NCBI GenBank assembly: GCA_036571765.1
Contig: BROE01000003.1
Location: 8,925,732-8,989,731 of the forward strand
Direction: 5' to 3'
DNA from: Plecoglossus altivelis
Lineage: Eukaryota > Chordata > Actinopteri > Osmeriformes > Plecoglossidae
DNA: 64,000 nt
Shown here: positions 36,884 through 47,723 of the stretch, piece after piece
Layout of the letters: every line of letters begins with the position of its first letter
How positions within the stretch are numbered: the first letter of the stretch is position 1
Translations under genes and position numbers: made by a program
The notes under the pieces: generated by a model
The model's input: the letters and a program-made list of their open reading frames with translations, nothing else
The model's database searches: none
Told to the model about the DNA's origin: nothing

Positions 36884-38357
36884 ATGCCAGATAGTTGTTG
36901 TGCAATAGGATGCACTAATCGAAGAGGAGACAAGCCTGGGCTGTGTTTCTATATAATTCCTTCCGATAAAGATAACCCGGTAAGGAGGAGATTTTGGATT
37001 TGTGCCATTAAACGTAACATTGTCTCCAGGGAGGGCAAACAATGGCAGCCGTCCAAATACACACGGATTTGCTGCGAGCACTTCATCGAAGGTAGACTCA
37101 AATTAAGTTTAAGATAAGTATGTAAGGGCATGTTAACTGTCGTAATATAAGCCATAAATCACATCGTTATGTAATCAGTTTGACAGAGTTTGTTGTGTAT
37201 CGATGCAACCAACTGCAGTGGTCGTAGTGAGTTCGCTAACTAGCTCAATAGTTGTGTAGTGTTTAACAACTGAACTCATAATGCATTTGGAATTAAATTA
37301 ATTGCAAATTTTACACCAATATTGAACTGAATGTAAAACAAATACAATAAGATTTTTTTTACGGCATCGTAACTTTTGGGGTGATTGAATTTGCATGCAG
37401 GGTGCATGGTGACGGTGCGGTTAGAACCCTTGCCTCCCAGGAAGGAGATCATGGGTTCGATTCTTGGGCCAAATCTAACATCATATGATCTCTCTGCATG
37501 TCCTCCCCATGTTACCGTGGGTTCTCTCCGGGCACTCCGGCTTCCTCCCACCGTCCAAAGACATGCATGTGATTGGTTAATTGGTATACTGAGAAATTGC
37601 ACCTAGAGAGTGGATGTGTGAGTGAATGGTTGTCTTGTGTCTCTGTGTTAGCCCTGCGACTTGCTGGCCCCAGTCCAGGGTGTACCCTACCTATGGCCCG
37701 AAAGCTACTGGGTTAGGCTCCAGTCACCCGTGACTCCTAAATGGGAACAAGCGGCACTGCAATCCCTCCCAGGGATTAGCAGTAGACAATGGATGGATGG
37801 ATGAATTTGCAAGTCAAAATAAAATTAATGGTTTACTTTCCGTTTGAATCGTTAAAGGGAGAATCGTGTTAGCAGGTAGACAGTAATGATATCACATTTA
37901 AGTGGCTTTTCTTGTTTCTAGTTTGTTGGACATGAACTCTCATAGTGGCTTTAAGTGGCTTTTCTTGTTTCTAGTTTGTTGGACATAAACTCTCATTATA
38001 GGTGCCAAATCTGTTGACCCTTTGTCCCCTGACTGGGTACCATCTGTCTTCACACACACATCAGCCATCAAGAAGCTGAAAAGACAGAAAGACATGGAGA
38101 GGTATAAGCAGCACAGCAGAATGAAGAAGAAGAGGCAAGATGCAGCGGATGTCCTCCTAGACCCGTCATCACTGCCTGATGCTGAGCAGGCACCACTTTT
38201 TGAGGATGAACAACAGTGTGACAGCAGACCATGCAAGGAAAAGACTGAAAGACTACAAAGAGAATGCAATGAGCTCCGGGAGGAAAACCAAAGACTGAAA
38301 GATGTTATAAAATGTGCATGTGGTTGGTATGTAGATCTAAGGCATGGTGTTGTATGA
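36884..38357 (+). CDS. THAP-type zinc-finger protein
   Basis: Two exons (36884-37091, 38002-38357) give 187 aa. Residues 1-85 are a THAP domain, a C2CH zinc-binding DNA-binding fold: MPDSCCAIGCTNRR supplies the first cysteines, RRRFWICAIKR and W.PSKYTRICCEHF supply the conserved Trp, Pro, Cys and His, and DWVPSVF is the closing AVPTIF-like box. The tail is basic (KKLKRQKDMERYKQHSRMKKK) and then forms a predicted coiled coil (ERLQRECNELREENQRLKD), as in many small THAP proteins, where it mediates dimerisation. The intron junction is phase 1 (GAA G|GTAGAC to TTATAG|GT). The 0.9-kb intron contains a SINE and a short duplication beside the acceptor. An alternative end exists: splicing from 38330 (G|GTTGGT) to 38835 would replace the last residues with a 36-residue tail. 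Which THAP family member this is remains open. Confidence 0.8.
37395..37802 (+). mobile_element. tRNA-derived SINE in THAP intron
   Basis: Box A-like GTGACGGTGCGGTTAG (about 37410) and box B-like GGGTTCGATTC (about 37453) form a tRNA-like head. The body, with TCCTCCCCATGTTACCGTGG, CTCCGGCTTCCTCCCACCGT and CCAAAGACATGCATG, is from memory a very common teleost repeat. The 3' end is an ATGGATGGATG tail. It is in sense orientation in the THAP gene intron. Confidence 0.8.
37900..37996 (+). repeat. Tandem duplication next to the THAP exon 2 acceptor
   Basis: The segment beginning AAGTGGCTTTTCTTGTTTCT and ending ACTCTCAT occurs twice, at about 37900 and 37952, offset about 52 bp. Each copy contains TTTCTAG, a plausible splice acceptor. 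The acceptor used in the model, TTATAG, follows the second copy. Confidence 0.85.
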
Positions 38358-40589
38358 GCCGACAATGCTGTGAAACAATTAGTGTTTTTAGTATAAAAAA
38401 ATTTCTATACATTCCAATGGTTTCCCTCCCCATTATTTCTTTGTAACTTTTGCCCTATTTGGTCATTCTGATTTCAGCGCTTCTTTGTGTTGCTCAGTGT
38501 AAAGTGGGTGTAAATACCTGAGAGTATGTGGTGTTTGAAGTATTGTCTCCCATTCTATTGTATGACACTACAATTAAACATCTTTGGAAAAAATACGTTT
38601 GTAATATGCGACAAATGGTAACAATGATGAATCAACGGTTATTACAAACAAAAAAAGTATGACAAACTTTTCTACACTAGTGCCTGTAATATTTATACGT
38701 TCAGTCATATTTACTGACTGACCTATTCTTAATCTATTCTTAATTAAAGGAACATGTCCAAATTTATATCTGTCACTTTCAGGTCCATGAAAATGTATAA
38801 TTTAAACATATTTTGATGTAATTGCTGTCTTCAGATTCACCAGCAGTAGCAGCAGTTGGGACATCTGCTTCTTCTACAGCTAGACATTTCCCATCAGTTT
38901 GGGAGGATCGTTTTGTCAGGCACAGAATCTATCTACCATAACTACGGTTTTGGATTATTGTTTATTATTTTGTCCGTGTTCTAGCCTGTTCTTTTGTTGT
39001 ACTTACTACTGTCATAAGGGTGTCAGCGATGAGGGTAAGGGTTCATATGAGTTCTGTGGCCATGGTAACAACACCGTACAACGGATAACTGGAGACAACC
39101 TAAGCAAGTGCTTTTCTTTGACTTTTTCCTGACACCGTGTTTTGTCTTGAAACTCGACGCTGCTATATCAGTTCGCCCAGCCAATTCCAAATACACTACG
39201 AATACAGAGAGGTATCGAACAAGCCTGGGTACATACATGCATATCAGACCATTTGTTTACCATGGTTTTTACTTTTTGAAAACAATAGATTGGTTATCGT
39301 TATCGAACGTCGCTCTTCATTTGCATAAAGTTGAGAAAATATTAACTTGAATAGAGTCGCTAACCACAATGTACAACGCTGGTGATTCGCCTGGCTCCAT
39401 TGTAAATTAATGGTAATCACGTTGTCACAAGGATCGCATCGCTGCAGTAGACACGCACTGTTGTCAAAAGCGACTGGCGACAAATCTTGCAACTTCGTCA
39501 TTACAGAGTAAAATAAATATATGAATAAATATGACCGTACGCTTTCCCCCCCATGATCACACTGACATAAATCACCAAATTTTACCTCACACGGACTCAG
39601 TTACTAAACCCTTGTGTGGTGTTCGGGTCTGTGGGACCCGTTTTCATTTTATACGATTGTCCTTACTAAGTGAGACTTCTTGGCTTTCGCTTACTTTCTG
39701 TGAAGAACAGATATCAGAATACATTTTCAGTGAGCACAGACTGTAAACTCCTCTTACACATTTAAATTACATGCAGGATGTTCTCGTCTATTAGACCCAG
39801 TCCTAATTAGAGTATGGAAATTGTACATCCTGTGTACCTTCACTGCTTCAGATTGGTTCCCATAACTCATACTCTCACACACACATTCTGTCCTCTTGTC
39901 TGGGCCTTCTGTTGGTATGTGCGTGTGTGAATTGTGTGTATCTGCCACTGCCATTCCCGGACAAGGTTGCCACATTGTTAACAAATTCAAGCACAAACAT
40001 CTGTCTGCTCTTGCTTCCGTTCTATCTATCGATTTCTAAGTCAACTACTCGCATAAAATACAGGAGTGGGAATCAAACCCTGAGTTTAAAAGGCTGGTTG
40101 AAGCTGTTAATTTGTGATGACACCTGGGCACACTGTATGTATTGTAACGCCAAGTCTTCAGCCCCTAAAAACACATGACAACACAAAAACCTTTTTTGAA
40201 GCTGACAGACCAAGTCCCTCAAATTGACAAAGAAACCCTTTGCGTTGAAAGACTGCAAAATTGAATTGGTTTTAGCATATACCTTTACTGGAAAAACAGA
40301 TTATTCACAGCATCTGTCCACTGCCTAATCTATTATGCCACCCTTGCATTTTCTCAAGCCGCCTTATCTATTACTCCACCCTTCCACTGTCACAGGGTCG
40401 CTGTGACCCATAGTCTTGAATGCATTGTCTATTATGCCGCTCTAGCTCAAAGTGGATTTGATGTATTTTTGTATTAGGAAAAGTCGTTGTGACACTGCAA
40501 AGGTCTCCGAAAATGATTTCAAGGTGTACATTTTTTATGTGGGTAGGATGAAGTACACTATATTAGTCTGTGTGGCCTGTTTAAGGATA
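38358..40589. other. Intergenic / 3' flank of THAP gene
   Basis: ATTAAA at 38573-38578 is a candidate poly(A) signal for the THAP gene, about 215 nt past its stop. A possible alternative last exon starts at 38835. At about 39606 the sequence CCCTTGTGTGGTGTTCGGGT followed by TGGGACCC resembles one end of the TTAA-flanked element at 45464-45742, but its partner end was not found. No other gene is supported. Confidence 0.5.
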
Positions 40590-41900
40590 CTATTCTATCA
40601 TTGGGACTCCTGATTTTAGTATGGATGGTGGATTACACAAGAGAAGTAGCAATCTTTATTTCATAAGTCAATAATGAGAGCAAAGTAATGGGATATCTCA
40701 AACAACAATTTATATATCCAACATATTTTTGTCATTTTCTTTATTTACCCTTGTTAAAGAGATGATTCTTGTGATAGTGTTTGTTAAAAGTTGGTAAATG
40801 TGCCAGTGATCCAAATGACAGACCAAAGCTGTAGAGTTTCAAATTTCTTGTTTGGAAGGGTCTGTACAAAAACCCTTTCTTACATGGTGATGACAGAAAA
40901 GAGGATAGTCCTTGATGTTTGTCACAGTTGGTGTCATTGTAAATGGAAAGTCTCTCTTATCAGTGGAAATGGAAGGCCCTCTTTATCTTCTCGAAGAAGC
41001 CACATTTTGGCTTAGACCCCATTTCCAATTTTCCTTTTTGTGCTGTGTTCTCTTCTCTTTCTTCTTCATTTCCTTTCTTTGCTCTCTTGCTAACCTTGGC
41101 ATCTCTTTCCTTTCTAGATCTTTCATTTTGCGTCTCTCATTCTCTAGCTTTGGTTGAATCTCCATGGACCTTTTTTTGGCCAGCTACTGCTACTTCTTCT
41201 GGTTCTTCTCCTTTTCAATGAAGTCTCTCTTTGCTTTCTTTTGATCTCATTCTTCACTTTATGTCAGTACCTCATGGCCTGAAGAAGTCTCCACAGATGC
41301 CTCCAGTACTTCCATCTTTGTCAGTCCGTTTTCTTAATCCTTCCTCCTGGTTGGCCAAGGGGTGGGGGCACAGATGTGAATATCGCCAGGAAGAGATGTT
41401 CAGGTCGGATTCTGAACCTCATGGAGGTGCCTGGCCTCAGCCTCCATGGTTATGATTGTGTTGAGACCCCTAGAATGCTCCGTCTACCTGGAGTGTGGAG
41501 CATGTTGAGGAGACTAGCTGATGGATGGGGGACATGGATGGAAGTTGAATATCTGCTGTATGTGTTGGAGACAAGGAAATCGTTAACAGCATAATGGCAC
41601 ACACTTATCTGAAGACAAATAAACAAATGACATGCTGGCATGCATCCAACACCTTCAACTCTTCCAAAATGGTATGAGACTTAAGCACCTGTGTAAGGTT
41701 TGTTGGTCTCCTGCAGAGATTCTTTTTTTTTTCTTGGCTTGGAGTTCCTGCTCCTTCTGTCTCTGCTCTGCCTCCCACTCATCCTGCGCCTTCTGCCTCC
41801 ACTGTCTCCACCTACCCTGCCTCTGCATTTCTTGACTCTTCTGGCAGTCATTTCTCTTCCTCCCTTATCTCTGCCAGCTTCTGTGCAGGCGGCTTCTGTA
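40590..41900 (-). pseudogene. Dispersed duplicated segment, copy 2, with charged coiled-coil remnant
   Basis: The part at 40590-41240 matches 25470-26140 (same orientation, long near-identical blocks). On the minus strand, 41165-40983 is open and very charged: ENERRKMKDLERKEMPR, then EQRKEMKKKEKR. Further upstream on the same strand, near 41850-41720, is another charged stretch (DEWEAEQRQKEQELQAKKKK), with stops between them. It looks like a decayed gene for a coiled-coil protein or the charged tail of a larger protein such as a fish GIMAP GTPase. No enzymatic motif survives, so the family is not established. Confidence 0.4.
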
Positions 41901-42053
41901 AGGTATTTTTCAGGGGTACCCCCCCCCCCCCCCCCCCCTTAATAATTTGTAGTTATGTCCCTCATTAGAAATAAAACTGCTTTTGGACACCATAGCTACA
42001 TTGCTTTTCACAGTGAGAGCTGGTTATTCATAAACAGCACAACATCCTCCAAG

Positions 42054-43164
42054 CAGGGGCGGTTTCTTCATTAGGGCAATTGGGCAACGCACCACCAAAG
42101 TGCGAAAGGGAGAGTTGCGTTTTTCTCCAATATTCAACCACAGTGTTACGCTAGCTGTCACTGATTGTTCGAAATCTGGATATAGTCCAATCGGCATCGA
42201 GTCACGTTCTCTGGTGTACCGCCTCTTTTTGGGCAATTTCAGTCTGACGAAGATTTGCCCCGAGTGCTCCCATAGACTTCCATTCAAATATTTTTTTTTT
42301 TCGAATTTCAGGGCCTGCAATGCATTCTCTATGGGTTCCGGGAGGGCTAGCACTAACGTGCCTTCGTCATCATACGTACCCATCACTTGTGCAGCAATTG
42401 TGAACCTTTAAATTGAGTTTAAGTTGATAGCGGTACGTCGTCACAACGATGAGGTTAGCAAGAACCGCCACATTCTAGGCCGTCTAATCGACTGTGTGAA
42501 GTTCTGTGGCCTGTTCGAATTAGCATTGAGAGGCAAAGATGAGAGTGAAGGCTCATGCCATGCTGGCATTTTTCGCGGACTGGTCAACTTAATAGCGTCG
42601 CTAGACAAGGTGTTTGAAGAGCACTTGAAAACTGCCAGAGTCTTCAACGGTACATCAAAGACTGTGCAAAGAAGTGTAAGAAGTATAATCTAAGAGTGAT
42701 GTGATGTAAGCAGTGCAATCTAAGAGTAATGTGAAGTAAGCAGTGTAATCTAAGAGTAAAGTGAAGTAAGCAGTGTAATCTAAGAGTAATGTGAAGTAAG
42801 AAGTGTAATCTAAGAGTAATGTGAAGTAAGCAGTGTAATCTAAGAGTAATGTGATGTAAGCAGTGTAATATAGGAGAGTGGTGTAAATAGTGAGTTATGT
42901 AATTTAATTATTTCTTTTTAAACTGAAATTGGAGTATAACGTTTTTGGAAATCCAAATCCTGGCAGGTCTTTAAATGGATTTTGTGTTGCTGCTAAATTA
43001 ATACATAGAATGTTTCATTGATGTTTTTTCATCGATACTAAAGTAGTTCAGTTGCTTCTATATCCTTAACTAGCTGTTAATTTATCAATTGAATGGGTAA
43101 CCTTATCCCTATCAATCATCCAAACATTTGCCCCCCCTGAGAGATTTGGCAGGAGCCGCCACTG
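42054..43164 (+). mobile_element. Non-autonomous hAT element with exact 8-bp target duplication
   Basis: The termini are inverted repeats: CAGGGGCGGTTTC at 42054 and CAGTGGCGGCTCC read from 43164 on the opposite strand. Both are flanked by the identical 8-mer CCTCCAAG (42046-42053 and 43165-43172), the hAT hallmark. Inside, 42424-42690 encodes a piece like the TTF-domain region of hAT/ZMYM1-like transposases (HNDEVSKNRHILGRLIDCVK, FCGLFELALRGKDES, IFRGLVNLIASLD). The catalytic part is gone and is replaced by a 30-bp minisatellite and AT-rich filler. The element is too short (1111 bp) to be autonomous. Confidence 0.9.
42690..42880. repeat. 30-bp minisatellite inside the hAT element
   Basis: About six units of a 30-mer built on TGTAATCTAAGAGTAATGTG and AAGTAAGCAG, with single-base differences between units. 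It begins exactly where the transposase-like frame ends. Confidence 0.9.
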
Positions 43165-43172
43165 CCTCCAAG

Positions 43173-44600
43173 TAGTAATTTTCTGCAATGCATTGTGGAC
43201 GTGCATGATCTTTCTGCAAATGAAGCTTGATAATGTAGGGTTGATGAAGAAATCAATAGAAAATTAATGAATAATATAGGATGGGCCCAATTAACAATAA
43301 CACAAAACCCAAGCAACCGTGAAACCTAGGTAGCCTATAAGTCAGTGTAACAGAAAAGTTTAAACATTGCCTGATTAAAATCTGAAAAGTTGTCTGACAA
43401 GAAGGTCTATTGTTTTGTAGAATTAGAGTGACCCAAATTACAAAAACTGAGACACCTACCGATGGATGACTTCCCCTTCTTCCTTATATGCCAAATAAAT
43501 GTATGTGTTTTGAATCGAGTTTCAAACTTTGTGCTTGAAAACACATGTATTGGTCATGGAGTAGCCTTATGCGAGAATATCAATAGGAACTAATCAAATC
43601 GAGAGTTATGAGCATAATTGCATTATCACACTCAATATATGAACATAATCACTCCATAGGTCTATCCAATTTATGATTCTGACTGGATGTTTAGGCTATA
43701 TGTTCATGATGGCTAACATATTATTTTAAAAATCGAATGAAGTATGAATCCATTTTTGAGCATAACTCTTAAGAATCTGTTGCATAAATAACAAGAGCGC
43801 GTAGAAAAGTTACCTACTGATTCAGGATACCTCTGCTTGTAAAAGTGCTTGTACAGATTGCGGTACAAATCAACAATAGTCATGCGCAAACATTCAACTG
43901 TAACCCAAGGTGTTTGCTATGAAGATGTCCATCATGGACCCACAATGTGACATCATCAAACTTAGGCAGGAGTATGGAATGTAAATACTTAACACTGAAA
44001 CTGTCAATCAATGGGCCAATACAATACAACAATTTCAGACTTCTATATTACTACAAATTTATTTTTTTTAATCTCTCAACATTATTCACAGTGAACCTGC
44101 CAACTGTAATAATGTAAGCTGATATGAGTCTCTATAAATGTTAGACATTGATAATTATGAACTCAAAATAGCTATGTCTGTATCTGATTGGGTGCTTTAC
44201 CCTTTGTGATCTTGGACAGCTCCCCCACAATCATTTACATTGGAAACCTGAACACAAAAATACACAAATGTGTAAAGGAATAAAATAACTAATTCTAATA
44301 ATCAGGGCCCTCAAGTGCTATAAAACATTAGGCGTGAGATAACAATACCTGTCATGGTTCTGAACTCAAGGCTGTTATCAACTTGACAGAAAACTTCTAC
44401 TGTGTGCCTTGCCTATTCTTTTTAGAAAGTGTTGCAACTCATTCTCTTCACACTTCACACTTCTTATCGTGACAAATACCAGGTCACTTAGTGTGACTGT
44501 GGATGTTGCGTGAGAGCGTGAAAAATGTCTTAAATGTAAGTTAATCGAGAAGCCCGATCATGATCTTCTTCTTCTCTTCTCCAGCTTGTGCATCATTAGC
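43173..44600. other. Intergenic, no gene recognised
   Basis: AT-rich DNA between the hAT element and the cers3 3' end. It has short A and T runs but no supported exon or element boundary. Confidence 0.5.
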
Positions 44601-44621
44601 TTGTTTTATTATTAATGTTCA

Positions 44622-44627
44622 TTTATT
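44622..44627 (-). terminator. cers3: Candidate polyadenylation signal of cers3
   Basis: Minus-strand AATAAA about 230 nt past the stop codon at 44856. A second AATAAA lies at 44605-44610. Confidence 0.5.
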
Positions 44628-44855
44628 ATAAATAATGGCGATTTTTTACTATACTCATAACTCACAATTGTCATGCTAATACGCTGCCACCCTGACTTCA
44701 CTGAACCCAAACAACCCTTTTTTGCAACGAGCTACCATTTTGTGCATTGTCCTTCATGTTTTGCTTTGAAAATCAGGATTCCTGCTTGTCCCCTCTGGGC
44801 TAGGTCTTAGAGTTTGGGCTCTCCACATCTATGGGCGGTGATACGCTGTTCTATC

Positions 44856-47723
44856 TTAGTGCCCAGTGGCTCTGCCTCTGGCTCCAGGGTCTTTAGTGTG
44901 TCCTTTGTGGTTGTCCTTCTCAGAGGTATCTGTTGAGTCTTCTTCCTCTTGGTCGCTTCGGTCATCCCCATTAAACTGCAAAGGACAGAGAGAGATCAAG
45001 GGTGAAAGAAGCTGCGGAAGAACGAAACTCGCACATGGAAACATCCTCACATAGATACACAAACATACACTGTTGTTGAGTAACTTGTAGAACATGTGTA
45101 GTATCAGCGCTGCCCAGTAGAGATGTAGCATTTGCAGCAGCAGCAGCATGGCATTGAAGAAGTAGTAGCCAAAGAATGGGGGGTAGAGCTCTAAAGGATA
45201 CACCCAAGTGCAGTGGATCACCCTTGAACAGGAAAAAACACAAGCATGAATAGAAGTTAAACTTAATTGAGGTTGGGAAGGAGATGACCACACCACAACT
45301 TCAATCTTCCACCTTGTCTAACACCACTGACTGCCATATCAACAACACACCTGATACTCATCAGATAATCCAATGAGTTTGTCAGGCTAGTCAGTGGCCC
45401 ACATCCAGAGCCTTCTGCTTCGACTAGTTTCACTTCATTTATTCATTCATGCTTATTTTTCTTTTAACTCTTGTGCTCTCTTCGGGGATCAGAATGACCC
45501 AAAACTATGTTCAATGAACACACACACACCCGCAATGAGACATTTAGATTGTATGTGCTTGATTGAACTCAGACAAAACAAATGATCTTTGATTCATTTG
45601 CAGTATGGCTGCACATTTCAGTGACTAAAAGGGTACAGGGTAAAGATTTAATAAACCTGCTTTATTTCAGGGTTGAGGGTGGGGTCTTTTTCACTCTTAG
45701 GACAGGGGGAGTTGCAGAATGCAAAGAAAGCACAAGGGTTAATGTTGTGGCCAAATTCATTAGAGTTGATTCATGTGGTGGTTCTTGCTGAGTCATGGCT
45801 GTGTTAAGATTGAGTCATGGATTATGCTTACCAGAAGGGCAGGATGATGAGTCGTGTCACCATAAAGACGGTTGTGAACAGCACAAACACAATGTTGCAG
45901 GTCCATTCCCACTTGGCATAGTTAAACATCTTACCTACCTTTGAGGGGTGGAGAAAAGTAATCAGACATAGGTGAACAATTGACAATAGTTCATCTTACT
46001 ACCTTGGACTGACACATACACCAGCCAATAGCATCAAGGGGACTGACCTCCAGCAGCCAGTCAGAGGAATCGTGAAGCACCATAACAAGAGTTCCAACGC
46101 GGATATAATTTGAACTCCAGGAGAATGCCAACAGAGTCAATGTAGCTATATGATGAATGACCTGCTCTCTGAAGTCCTACACACACACACACACACACAA
46201 ACTTGAGTCACCAACACACACATATGCTGAATTTCTGAAGCTGAAGACATAATCAACGCAACTTACCTTGCGTTTAACATCAAATGTGAGGCTGAGAAGT
46301 AGAGAAAAGTAGAAACTCATCTCCACCATGTAATACCAATACTGAGAAGGCAGCATGGACTGAACACACACACAGACAAACATACAAGTTGTCATGTTGC
46401 TATGGTTAGCAATAAAGGTTTAGACTGACAGATTTAAATTCTTGTGTAATTCATGTGTGTATGCGTAGGCTTGTGGTGGCAGTTACCTGTTTAGGGAAAC
46501 CAGCCCAAACCAACCTTAGGTCATAAAACCATGGTTTCTGAAAAAAAGAGGAGTTAAGTTAAAGGTGTAAGTGATGTAAGTGAAATATTGAACAACTATA
46601 CAAGGGAGTAACTATCAATCCATGCATGTCTATGAAGGAAGCTCTGCAGTAGAACACGGGGGAAAGTCTGGTGAAACCCTGGGAGGTGCGGTCTAGGAAA
46701 CAAGAACAGGACAGGGAGACAGAGAGACCTCGACACATACCCCATAGTCTGCATGCAAAAACCTAAAAGTGACATGTGTGCTAGGGCACAGAAAGAGTCA
46801 TACTCACGTCATATAAAGACAACAGCCCTCCAATAAACGCACTCAGGTAAAACACAAATCTCCAGCTGGGGAGAGACAGCCCGACCACACCATGACCATA
46901 CAGATACATAGGAGAAAACCACGAGAGCACACATACGTGCACAGTGGTGTCTCACCTGGCTTCACAGAATTTCTTGCAGAGGCCTGGTCTGTCCTGGTTC
47001 CTCCTCCTCCTGAACCAGATGTTGACGCGCCTCTCGGACCACCCTGTCTTCTTACATAGAGCTCTCACATCTCCCTGGGGGGTGAAGGGAGGATCTGTGT
47101 CATAAACTTGGAAGTCATGTGCTCTCTGATATTAACTGGTCTAGCGCTGACTAATATGCTGACAATTGAAATACACTGCAGTAGACTATTATCTAACCAT
47201 AGTTTAAGGTACTACTTCGCTAAAATGGATTTATAATACAAACACATGTTGTTTTATTATGTCCCCCTTTTATTTTTAAACTGTAGTAGAGCCTCTTTGG
47301 TCAGAGTAGGGCTGCAGGCAGGTCCTATACCTGTGTCGGGGTTCGTGATTGGGTGAGGAAGTAGTGCTGAAGGACGGGGTTATGTTCTGCTGTGAGATGT
47401 AGCCTATCCCTGAGGCCCAACAGTCCAGCCAGAGGAATGGCTATGTACCTGAAACACCACACAGCCAAAGGGGAATATCACCAGGCAATGAGGAAAGGAA
47501 ATTCAGAAGAGACAAAACATCACACTGACACTCAAATAAACAGCACACACCTTTCAAACAGGTATCTGATGATGAGCAGGACAAAAGCATAGGGAAGGGC
47601 AGCGTACAGGTGTGAGGGTTTGGCATAAACTCGACCATCTCTGTCCTCCAGGTCTGACCAGCTCAGGTTACCTGGGAGCCACAGACGTTCCCACCACAAC
47701 CACTGACTGATGCTCTGGACCAT
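44856..47723 (-). CDS. cers3: Ceramide synthase (CerS3-like)
   Basis: Ten exons join to 373 aa: 47723-47551, 47448-47331, 47074-46956, 46865-46808, 46537-46487, 46359-46267, 46176-46048, 45938-45832, 45222-45069, 44975-44856. The enzyme N-acylates sphingoid bases with acyl-CoA in the ER membrane. An N-terminal membrane segment follows WERLWLPGNLSWSDLEDRDG. Residues 98-137 form the truncated homeobox-like domain (ERRVNIWFRRRRNQDRP). The Lag1p/TLC region has QYWYYMVEMSFYFSLL, FDVKRKDFREQVIHH and HDSSDWLLE, including the conserved His-His and Asp. The tail is acidic (DDRSDQEEEDSTDTSE), as in CerS2/3/4. KPSHLY..PYAF.LLIIR..FE matches my memory of CERS3 better than CERS2, and CERS3 shares 15q26.3 with IGF1R in human; CERS2 is the alternative. 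The frame starts at the ATG in an exon with a 5' UTR acceptor. An MITE lies in intron 8. Confidence 0.88.
45464..45742. mobile_element. TTAA-flanked MITE (piggyBac-like)
   Basis: A 279-bp segment in a cers3 intron has inverted ends: TTAACTCTTGTGCTCTC on the left and TTAACCCTTGTGCTTTC from the right (opposite strand). Both start with TTAA, the piggyBac target. The inner part continues TTCGGGGATCAGAATGACCC. No coding capacity is seen. Another partial copy seems to lie at 39606. Confidence 0.7.
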
